Source of the DNA: Lachnospiraceae bacterium
GTDB taxonomy: Bacteria; Bacillota; Clostridia; Lachnospirales; Lachnospiraceae
Length of the DNA: 18,000 nucleotides
Direction of reading: 5' to 3'
NCBI GenBank assembly: GCA_021205045.1
Contig: JAJPYH010000306.1
Coordinates: 1 to 18,000, forward strand
In this document: piece after piece, positions 8,266 to 14,933 of the stretch
Position numbering within the stretch: position 1 is the stretch's first letter
How the letters are laid out: each line of letters starts with the position of its first letter
Position numbers and translations under genes: made by a program
The notes under the pieces: model-generated
Seen by the model: only the letters and a program-made list of their open reading frames with translations
Databases searched by the model: none
Told to the model about the DNA's origin: nothing

Positions 8266-9443
8266 ATGCAGGATCAGGAATATGACATACAGAAAATCTG
8301 TGATTACATTGACTCCAGGGAGAATTCCATAACGCAGTTATGGGAGCAGATGGTCAGGATCGAGAGCCCGTCGGCCAACAGGACGGAGGTAAACCGTCTG
8401 GCGGCGCATCTGGATACATACCTGGACGCCATGGGGCTGTGGAGAAAAAAATTTCCTTTGAGGAGGCGGGCTCAAGCCTGGTGGCCAAAACGGAGGAAGG
8501 CAGGCTTCCCGCCGTGGCTTTGATGGCGCACATGGACACGGTGCATCCGGTGGGACGTTTTGGAGAGGATGTTTTTCGCCGGGACGGGGATAAAATATAT
8601 GGGCCTGGTGTTTATGACTGCAAGGGCGGTATCGCAGTGGCGATTCTGGTGATCAGCGCCCTGCAGCGGTTCGGTTATCAGAAAAGGCAGCTTCGTCTGA
8701 TACTGAGCGGCGATGAGGAGGTGGCGCACAGCCTCTCTAAGGGAGGCGGCTGCCAGGTGTACGCTGACGCGGCGGCAGACTGCGCGGCGGCATTCAATTG
8801 CGAAAGCGGTTTGTTAAACGGGAATGTGGTGTATCGGCGAAAGGGCGGCGGAATTGTGACTGTCACGGTGCATGGCGTCTCCGCACATGCGGGCAGAGAA
8901 CCGGAGAAGGGCGCCAGTGCCATACGGGAGGCGGCCCGCAAGATTTTAAAGATTGAGGAATTGTCCGATCCGAATAAGATGCTGTTTAACTGCGGGATCA
9001 TAAAGGGCGGCACCACCAGCAATGCCATCCCTGATTTCTGCGAATTCTCCGTGGGCCTTCGTTTCCCGACAAACCAGGACCTGGAGGATGCGCTGAAAAT
9101 ATTACAGGAGATCTGTGATGACAACGGGGATCCCCGTGTACACGCGGAGCTGACTGTGAAGACGATCTTTAAAGCTATGGAACCGGTGCCTGGCACAGAC
9201 CGGTTGTTACATCTGTATCAGGATGCCTGCGGACAGCTGGGTTTTTCACGGTCTGAGCCTGTTTATTCCGGCGGCTGTTCCGACGCGGCCTATGTCACTA
9301 TGATGGGCATTCCTGTTCTCTGCGGCGTGGGCGTGCGCGGCGATGCCAGCCATTCCATCAATGAGTATGCGGTGGCTTCTTCCCTGACGGAGCAGGCCAA
9401 AAAGATTGTGCTGACAATCTTAAGCATGCCGGACGACTTTTAG
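8266..9443 (+). CDS. M20 family metallopeptidase, interrupted by a -1 frameshift at an A7 run
   Basis: The M20 family (ArgE/DapE/carboxypeptidase G2) cleaves amide bonds of N-acyl amino acids or dipeptides with two metal ions. The first ~62 codons are in one frame; from the A7 run at 8445-8451 the rest continues in the -1 frame. Downstream the active site is complete: AHMDT (His 8529, Asp 8535), VYDCKGG (Asp 8616), GDEE (8712-8720), NCESG (Glu 8802) and DASHS (His 9351). One extra A would restore a single ORF of about 390 codons, the family's usual size. Alternatively, A_AAA_AAA is in the correct phase for a -1 ribosomal slip. Without a shift the first frame ends at 8523, giving a short peptide lacking the active site. 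ATG 8266 is preferred because GGGGG lies 5 nt upstream; ATG 8254 is possible. It probably shares a transcript with the transporter. Family certain, substrate unknown, expression status uncertain. Confidence 0.8.
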
Positions 9444-9522
9444 AGGAGCACTTTTATTGCAGTTCTTCAGTGTAATGCCGGAAAGAGCAGTAGTATTATG
9501 AAAACAGGAGAGAGGGTAATCT

Positions 9523-9831
9523 ATGGCGAACATAACAGTAACAGATACAAAAATCCAGTACCGTAAAATGCTGAAAACCTGCGAAATCGCTCTGGAGCAG
9601 CTGCAGTGGGCCTACCTCCAGAAGCAGGATCTGCAGTCGCGCTGCTGCTGTGGCTCGTACGCGTCGGAAATTGACCGCGTCATTGTGGTGCTGAGAGATG
9701 GGAAAAAAGAAGTATTTCAGTTTGAGAGCATGGAGGAGGCAAAGGAGCTGCTTGCCAGGATTCAGGAGGCGAAACCCGAGCTTGCGGTGGGGTATACCCC
9801 TGAAAACCGGGCGTTATATGAGAAATGCTGA
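9523..9831 (+). CDS. Conserved-looking small protein of unknown function (102 aa)
   Basis: I do not recognise this gene. A good ribosome binding site (AGGAGAGAGGG) lies just before ATG 9523. The soluble product has a helical, Gln/Leu-rich N-terminal half (about 10-40), a run of three cysteines followed by Gly (CCCG near residue 46), and a C-terminal half of strand-then-helix character (RVIVVLRDGKKEVFQF, then a helix with alternating charges). There is no signal peptide or membrane segment. The three adjacent Cys could bind a metal or a cluster, but there is no second Cys pair except a terminal Cys (residue 102), so this is speculative. It lies 79 bases after the M20 gene and 111 before the HD gene on the same strand, with no terminator seen on either side. 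Confidence 0.65.
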   Translation: MANITVTDTKIQYRKMLKTCEIALEQLQWAYLQKQDLQSRCCCGSYASEIDRVIVVLRDGKKEVFQFESMEEAKELLARIQEAKPELAVGYTPENRALYEKC

Positions 9832-9942
9832 CATTTGATCAGGTGGGCGGCATGAGACAGGAGTCCGCAGGGCGGGGATGATGCTTCCGCAGGATGATTT
9901 TGACAGAAGGCAGGACTGAAGAGCCAGCCGGGAAAGGTTTAC

Positions 9943-10530
9943 ATGATGGACGAACGGTTAAGAAAACAGCTGGATTTTATTCTGGAGATTGACAGGGAAA
10001 AAAACATTCTGCGCCAGACTCATCTGTCCGGTCACGGAAGACGGGAGAATGACGCCGAGCATGCCTGGCATATGGCGATTATGGCATATCTGCTGCGGGA
10101 ATATTCCAATGAGGAAATTGATATCGCGAAAGTGATGCTGATGTGTCTGATTCATGATATTGTGGAAATTGAGGCGGGGGATACATACGCCTATGACACG
10201 GAAGGACTGGCCACACAGAAGGCCAGAGAGGACGCTGCCAAGGAGAAGATTTATTCCATCCTGCCTGAGGATCAGAAGACGGAGCTGACCGCGCTTTTTG
10301 ACGAGTTTGAGGAGTCTGCCACGCCGGAGGCAAAATTTGCCCACGCCATGGACAATCTGCAGCCGCTGCTTTTAAATAACAGCAATGGCGGAGAGGACTG
10401 GCGGGAGCATCAGGTGACAGCCGCTCAGGTATATGGGCGCCAGGGGAAAACGAAGCAGGGTTCGGAAGTATTGTACGAGGTGACAGATCAGATTCTGAAG
10501 GAGCAGATTCGAAAGGGAAATCTGAAGTGA
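9943..10530 (+). CDS. HD-domain phosphohydrolase (YfbR/HDDC2-like)
   Basis: This 195-residue cytoplasmic protein has the metal-binding pattern of HD hydrolases: an early His pair in AEHAWHM (H40, H43), the HD doublet in LIHDIVEIEAGD (H71, D72, with E75 and D80 following) and a late Asp in AHAMDNLQP (D137). The order and spacing match the HDDC2/YfbR group, whose studied members are 5'-deoxynucleotidases acting on deoxynucleoside monophosphates; that activity is assumed here, not shown. Two ATGs are adjacent (9943, 9946), with a modest GGAAAGG upstream. An A7 run near 9998-10004 is in frame and intact, unlike similar runs in neighbouring genes. It may be co-transcribed with the preceding small gene; the next gene has its own promoter. 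Confidence 0.85.
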   Translation: MMDERLRKQLDFILEIDREKNILRQTHLSGHGRRENDAEHAWHMAIMAYLLREYSNEEIDIAKVMLMCLIHDIVEIEAGDTYAYDTEGLATQKAREDAAKEKIYSILPEDQKTELTALFDEFEESATPEAKFAHAMDNLQPLLLNNSNGGEDWREHQVTAAQVYGRQGKTKQGSEVLYEVTDQILKEQIRKGNLK

Positions 10531-10622
10531 GCGACAAAAATCATTTGCAGTCATGACTCTGTTTTTTTCGCAAAGCGGTGTACAGACTGGATTCCTGCGC
10601 CTCTGCATTTTCAGGAATTATG

Positions 10623-10651
10623 TTGCCATAACATTTGTGAATGATTATAAT
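10623..10651 (+). promoter_or_regulatory. SigA-type promoter for the PF06541-like gene
   Basis: TTGCCA (10623-10628) and TATAAT (10646-10651) are 17 bases apart. A transcript would start near 10658, about 60 nt before the restored start at 10718, whose ribosome binding site AAGGAG lies at 10703-10708. Confidence 0.75.
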
Positions 10652-10717
10652 ACCAGTGAGAAGAAGGCAAAGCGAAAACTGAAATTTTTACGAGAAGTAC
10701 ATAAGGAGAAAGAGTTT

Positions 10718-12115
10718 ATGGAATACCTGTACACAGAGCTTTTGATTTTTTTTTCTGATTTATGGATTTATGGGATGGGTGGGTGAAGTTGTCATTACTT
10801 CCGTGACCAGACGTAAATTCTGCAACCGGGGGTTTTTAATATGCCCATCTGTCCGAAATATGGCATTATGGCGGATATTCTGATCCTGGTGTTTCCCACG
10901 GTGGGGGAAGAGCTGAGTCTTTTAAATCTGCTGACTCAGTATGTGATAACCCTGGTGGTTGTGTCAGTGGTGGACTTTGTCACCAGCGACATGGCCCATC
11001 GCCTGCTGCACCGCAGGCTTCAGCAGTATGAGAGGGATACTTTATTTGGAGGGGAATTAAAAGGCACAACAGTGGCGATACTGAAATCAGCGGTGATCTG
11101 GATTATCATCAAGCTGCTTCACCCCTTTATTTATACCCTCGTCAGACTGATTCCGCTCTGGATTTCACAGATTGTAGGGCTGGTGCTTCTGGCACTGTTG
11201 GCTGCGGATATGATTTCTGTGATTTATGCCGGAGAAGTTATAAAACGCAGAGAAATGAGAGCGGGTAAAAAGACCGGCAGAAAATCGGGAAAAGGTCAGA
11301 AGCGCACCGCAGAAGCAATGACGCAGGCCGTATCATCCGAGGAAAAGCTGGGGAACCGGCTCTGCGACGCGATCTGGAAACGTCTGGAGAAGGCGTACCC
11401 GGGTATGGAGGAGAGGGATGATATCCGCTCCGGTAAATATGTATTCGCCAAAGGGCTCTGCCTGAATAAGCTGCTTTGGATTTTCATTATCTGGGCATTT
11501 GTGGGCGACTTGTTTGAGACAGTGTTTGTGTGGGCCACCACCGGTGTGTGGATGAGCCGGACGAGTGTGATTTACGGGACCTTTTCCATCGTCTGGGGAT
11601 TTGGGGCTGTGATTATTACCGTAGTCACGCAGAGACTGGCGGGGAAAGAGGATCGCTATGTGTTTCTTGCGGGGACTCTCCTCTGGGGCGTCTATGAGTA
11701 TACCTGCAGTGTTATTTCTGAGGTTGTGTTCGGCAGAACCTTCTGGGACTACAGTGATATGATGTTCAATATCGGAGGACGGACGAATCTGCTGTTCTGT
11801 CTGTTTGGAGGCTTATTGTCCGTGATGTGGGTGAAGACACTGTATCCTATGATCAGCGGCCTGATAGAAAAAATGCCCCCGGCTCTTGGAGTGGTTGTCA
11901 CCTGGGGCGTAATTGTGGTGATGATCGCAGATCTGCTGCTGTCCGGCGCGGTGCTGTCCAGATATGTGAACCGGCTGGAGGGGCAGGAAGCACAGAATGT
12001 GCTGGAGGAATTCATCGATGAGAATTATTCGGACGAGTTTGTGGAGAGTATCTGGCCCAATATGCAGGTGCCGGGAAGCGGCGAGCCTGTGTGGCAGCAG
12101 GGTGGGACGGAGTAA
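10718..12115 (+). CDS. PF06541-type putative transport membrane protein with two compensating frameshifts near the 5' end
   Basis: The main frame from 10841 carries about six to eight membrane helices, a basic soluble middle segment (about 10,240-11,440 region ends near base 11440) and a second-half domain with the PF06541 hallmarks YEYTCSVISEVVFG, WDYS and FNIGGR. This family is labelled putative ABC-transporter permease, but no ATPase lies here, so the role is open. The true start is probably ATG 10718, nine nt after AAGGAG. From there the frame is lost at a T9 run (10746-10754; T8 would keep it), continues in the +1 frame as a typical family segment (YGFMGWVGEVV ... CNRGF), and returns to the main frame at T5 (10833-10837; T6 would restore it). 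The repaired product is about 465 residues with two related halves. Without repair, translation could begin only at 10841 or later, losing the first helix. Confidence 0.72.
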
Positions 12116-12143
12116 GGTTTGTAAGAGAACTGGATGAAATAAG

Positions 12144-12158
12144 CGCCGTCATACGGCG
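12144..12158. other. Short hairpin between convergent genes
   Basis: CGCCGT and ACGGCG form a 6-bp stem with a CAT loop in the about 100-bp gap between the convergent PF06541-like and CTP-transferase-like genes. Neither side has a T-run, so a terminator role on either strand is doubtful. Confidence 0.3.
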
Positions 12159-12218
12159 ACAGAATGAGCATGGTTAAGCTGCTGCGTGACGATGGCGCGG
12201 CCAGAACAAAACAGGATA

Positions 12219-12923
12219 CTACAGTGCCAGCATCAGTCGGATGACAATTGCCGCCGCCAACGGCACGGTTACTGTGTCATAGCCCTTCTTTGTGACAGCT
12301 TCTGTGACGGCGGCTGTCAGCGCGCTGACGATTGCTGTCAGAAGGGAGCGCCAGAGAGCGGTTCCTCCGGAAAATAAAACGAAAAAAACAGCGAAAAAAG
12401 CCGTGCAGCACATGGCTGCGCTGCCTTCCCAGGTCTTATGGTGATCCGCCGGTCCCCACTCAATATGATGACGCCCAAACCGCTTGCCCACAAGGGCTGC
12501 TGCCTCGTCTCCCAGGCCCCAGGCCAGAATAGCGGCGACGAGAGCCAGCTCCGAATTCAGGACGCCCCAGAACAGGGCGATCAGTACGGCGGCGGAACCG
12601 AAGAGCAAAATCAGGCTCCTGCGGATTTCACCGGCGCTGCGCTCCTGAAACAGCTTCGCGTAGAACGGCCTTGATTCAAAATGGCACAGGATGGGATAGA
12701 CCACGACGGCGAAGATCAGGCAAACTGCAGAGGGAACATACCAGTGCTCTGAGGCGGCGATGATGACCAATATCAGCAGAAAGGCGATGGTGTGGAGCAG
12801 CTTGCGGCGCCGCTCTCCTGTGATATGAAACACCTTGAAGCAAAACAGTGCAACGCAGACTACGATCAGCAGAAACACAAGCATCATTCCCAGGGTGTGC
12901 AATGTTTCATCTACAAATGCCAT
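12219..12923 (-). CDS. CTP-transferase / dolichol-phytol kinase-like membrane protein
   Basis: The 234-residue protein has about six to seven membrane helices and the signature of the CTP-dependent lipid kinase and phosphatidate cytidylyltransferase superfamily (PF01148 and SEC59/VTE5-like proteins): AWGLGDEAAALVGKRFG, then HHKTWEGSAAM, then TEAVTKKGYDTVTVPLAAA near the C-terminus. The last block, close to the E-(x)n-D-N/T-x-x-VPL ending of dolichol and phytol kinases, favours a kinase of a polyprenol or other lipid alcohol over a CdsA-type cytidylyltransferase, but this is uncertain. The start at 12923 is chosen because GGGAGG lies about 9 nt upstream on the minus strand; the frame is open further upstream to 13022 but without such a site and across the promoter. 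It is convergent with the PF06541-like gene and divergent from the AEC gene. Confidence 0.78.
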   Translation of the reverse strand: MAFVDETLHTLGMMLVFLLIVVCVALFCFKVFHITGERRRKLLHTIAFLLILVIIAASEHWYVPSAVCLIFAVVVYPILCHFESRPFYAKLFQERSAGEIRRSLILLFGSAAVLIALFWGVLNSELALVAAILAWGLGDEAAALVGKRFGRHHIEWGPADHHKTWEGSAAMCCTAFFAVFFVLFSGGTALWRSLLTAIVSALTAAVTEAVTKKGYDTVTVPLAAAIVIRLMLAL

Positions 12924-12971
12924 CAGAAGATGCCTCCCTTCAATGTAAAATCCGTGTAAAATAACGCTTTT

Positions 12972-13000
12972 ATTATACGCAGAGCAAAGAAAAAAAGCAA
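12972..13000 (-). promoter_or_regulatory. SigA-type promoter for the CTP-transferase-like gene
   Basis: On the minus strand, TTGCTT (13000-12995) and TATAAT (12977-12972) are separated by 17 bases. The transcript would start near 12965, about 40 nt before the chosen start at 12923, which supports that start over the upstream extension. Confidence 0.72.
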
Positions 13001-13038
13001 TATGGAGAAAGGAGGACTCCAAAAAATGGCGGAAAATA

Positions 13039-13067
13039 TTGCAACCGGAGTAAAATGAAGATATAGT
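13039..13067 (+). promoter_or_regulatory. SigA-type promoter for the AEC transporter gene
   Basis: TTGCAA (13039-13044) and TATAGT (13062-13067) are 17 bases apart, about 50 nt upstream of ATG 13124. It is divergent from the minus-strand promoter, with about 39 bases between the two -35 boxes. Confidence 0.7.
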
Positions 13068-13123
13068 AGAGAGCGTGGGTTTATGGAACCGCCAAATAAA
13101 GAAAGACAGGACAGAATGACATT

Positions 13124-14045
13124 ATGACCTTTTTTACTGTATTTTACCAGATGATTGCGCTGCTGATTTTAATCGGAGCGGGCTATATTGCCGCCAGAAC
13201 GGGAATGCTGGACGAGCACACCTCATCGAAAATGTCCGCTTTGATTCTGAATATTTTTAATCCCATGCTGGCGCTGTCCAGCGCCAGCGGAGCCATCGGT
13301 CAGATCCCCTTAGGGCAGATGGGGCAGGTAGCACTGATCGCCGTGGGAATGTTTCTGCTTTTCATTCTGATTGGGAGAGTCTGCTCCCCGTTTTTTTTCA
13401 AAGGATGTCTTTCGGAAGAAAATATTCGAGCTGATGTTCGTCTTTTCCAACCTGGGCTTTATGGGAATCCCGGTGGTCAGCAGTGTGCTGGGGTCGGAAT
13501 ATGTGGTCTATGTGACGGAATTCATGATGATTTACAATGTGTTTTTCTACACCTATGGGCTGGCCATGATGGACGGCAAATTCTCCGTGGCCTCTCTGAA
13601 AAAGCTGATTACACCCAGCAATTTTCTGGTGTTTGGAGCCATTTTTATTCTGATTTTTAATATTCAGCTGCCTTCCTTTGTGAACACAGCAGTTACTTAC
13701 CTGGGCAATGTGACTTCGCCCATGGCCATGATGACCATCGGCTATGCCCTGTCCAAAGCCAGCCTGAAGGATATTTTTACGGACAAAAAGCTGTATCTTT
13801 TTACTTTTATCAAGCTGCTGGTCATTCCGCTGGCGTTATTGCCGGTGCTTAAGCTTTTACCGATTCCCACGGATCTGATTCCGCTGTGTATGATTATGTT
13901 TGGTATGCCGGTGGGAAATATGCCTTTGATTCTGGGAAATGAACGGGGCATCGATGGCACCACCTGCTCGGCGGGGATTATCATGACGACGCTGTTCTGC
14001 CTGGTGACGATACCGCTTCTGATGGCGATTGTACAGCAGGTATGA
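13124..14045 (+). CDS. AEC (auxin efflux carrier) family transporter, interrupted by a +1 frameshift at a T8 run
   Basis: AEC-family permeases export or exchange organic acids and similar anions at the membrane. The first ~89 codons show a typical N-terminus (QMIALLILIGAGYIAA, then a helix with NIFNPMLALSS). At T8 (13391-13398) the frame is lost; the family sequence continues in the +1 frame with MFVFSNLGFMGIPVV, a central hydrophilic loop, SPMAMMTIGYALS, and a closing helix pair with MFGMPVGNMPLIL. Removing one T gives one ORF of about 307 codons, the usual family length (about 300-320). Read literally, the first frame ends at 13660 as a truncated product. The SD before ATG 13124 is weak (AGGACAG). 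A rhomboid gene follows 86 bases later, with no terminator in between. Family secure; substrate unknown; functional status depends on whether the extra T is real. Confidence 0.78.
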
Positions 14046-14139
14046 GGAAATATTCTTACTACTTAAAAAAGAGGAAATTCGTGAACATGAAATGCCGGAT
14101 CATCATCTGAAGATGATTACAGGCAGCAGGTATGAGGAA
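14034..14139 (+). repeat. 16-bp direct repeat at the AEC/rhomboid junction
   Basis: CAGCAGGTATGAGGAA occurs at 14034-14049, spanning the AEC stop codon, and at 14124-14139, spanning the first possible rhomboid start codon. The copies are 90 bases apart. The span given covers both copies and the gap between them. Confidence 0.8.
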
Positions 14140-14719
14140 TCTGATAATGCAAAAGAGAAAACTGAAAATTGTATTTAACTCTCCGGTCATCCTGACCTTC
14201 GTATTTATCTGCTTTGTGGCCACACTCTTAGGCTATGTCACCGGCGGTGTCAGCACAGCGGTGTTTTTTATGACATATCATTCGTCTCTGACCAATCCCA
14301 TGACCTGGCTGAGATTTTTTACCCATGTGTTTGGGCACAGCGGCTGGGATCACCTGATCGGCAATATGACCTATCTGCTCCTGCTGGGGCCGATGCTGGA
14401 GGAGAAGTATGGGTCACGGAATATTCTGGAGGTGATCGGCATTACGGCGCTGGTGACAGGAGCAGTCAATTATGTCCTGTTTCCTGATGTGGCGCTGTGC
14501 GGAGCCAGCGGTGTGGTGTTTGCTTTGATTTTGCTTTCCTCTATTGTGGGGGTGAAGCAGGGGGAGATTCCGGTCACGTTTATCCTGGTGGCGGTCATTT
14601 TCCTGGGGCAGCAGGTTTATGAGGGGATTACAGTGCAGGATAATATTTCCAATATGGCGCATATTGTGGGCGGCATTATCGGCTCAGTCTGCGTGTATGT
14701 TCTTAATAAAAAATCATGA
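14132..14719 (+). CDS. Rhomboid family intramembrane serine protease
   Basis: This 195-residue polytopic protein (about six helices) cleaves transmembrane segments within the lipid bilayer. It shows the rhomboid catalytic dyad: the Ser of GASG (S126) and the His of AHIVGG (H177), plus the helix-2 motif HLIGNMTYLLLLG (H74, N78) that forms the oxyanion region. It is a minimal rhomboid without extra cytosolic domains. Two starts are possible: ATG 14132 has only a weak upstream site, whereas ATG 14147 has GAGGA about 8 nt upstream; the longer form is given here. It follows the AEC gene on the same strand and may share its promoter, but a functional link is not evident. Substrates cannot be predicted. 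Confidence 0.9.
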   Translation: MRNLIMQKRKLKIVFNSPVILTFVFICFVATLLGYVTGGVSTAVFFMTYHSSLTNPMTWLRFFTHVFGHSGWDHLIGNMTYLLLLGPMLEEKYGSRNILEVIGITALVTGAVNYVLFPDVALCGASGVVFALILLSSIVGVKQGEIPVTFILVAVIFLGQQVYEGITVQDNISNMAHIVGGIIGSVCVYVLNKKS

Positions 14720-14746
14720 GAAATGCCCGGAACGAGAAAAAGATAC

Positions 14747-14774
14747 TTTATTTTATAAAAATTTGCTGTATAAT
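14747..14774 (+). promoter_or_regulatory. Probable promoter of the rhaB-like/isomerase operon
   Basis: TATAAT (14769-14774) lies 16 bases after a weak -35 TTTATT (14747-14752). A second TATAAT at 14778-14783 overlaps it by position, with no better -35. The leader to ATG 14934 would be about 150 nt. The choice between the two boxes is uncertain. Confidence 0.45.
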
Positions 14775-14824
14775 GGTTATAATCAGTGGCTTTTTATGGG
14801 CAGAATCGAATGAGCACCCGGTAA

Positions 14825-14843
14825 TTGTGAAAAATTTGCACAA
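14825..14843. promoter_or_regulatory. Possible operator: TTGTG-N9-CACAA inverted repeat
   Basis: A 19-bp inverted repeat lies in the leader of the sugar operon, downstream of the predicted promoter. Its centre is A/T-rich. Its form suits a dimeric regulator, but I cannot name one. Confidence 0.3.
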
Positions 14844-14869
14844 AAACCGGCATCTCTCGAATATGGAAT

Positions 14870-14884
14870 TGGAAATCGTTTTCA
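14870..14884. promoter_or_regulatory. Possible LacI-family/cre-like operator
   Basis: TGGAAATCGTTTTCA is a near-palindrome with a central CG, resembling operators of LacI-family regulators and catabolite-responsive elements, but one base longer than the usual cre and with an arm mismatch. It lies about 50 bases before the kinase start. Low confidence. Confidence 0.28.
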
Positions 14885-14933
14885 CAGTATCTGGCCATGG
14901 AAGGACAATTGAAATGCAGAGAAGGAGAACACT

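Noticed and set aside
10549..10567. Palindrome AGTCATGACT followed by T7 after the HD gene as a terminator
   Set aside because: The stem would be at most about 3-4 pairs after allowing a loop; too weak to call, though the T-run is suggestive.
10553..10786. Separate 77-codon gene upstream of the PF06541-like gene
   Set aside because: Its first half spans the promoter, and its last residues are the real N-terminus of the next gene read until the T9 frameshift.
11220..11340. Lys/Arg-rich middle segment of the PF06541-like protein as a DNA-binding domain
   Set aside because: It looks like a cytoplasmic linker following a membrane helix; no helix-turn-helix or other DNA-binding pattern.
14042..14110. 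22-codon ORF overlapping the AEC stop by TATGA
   Set aside because: Very short, no conservation signal, and its start is part of the 16-bp repeat; more likely incidental.
14102..14117. ATCATCT/AGATGAT hairpin between AEC and rhomboid as a terminator
   Set aside because: Two-base gap, A/T-rich short stem and no T-run.
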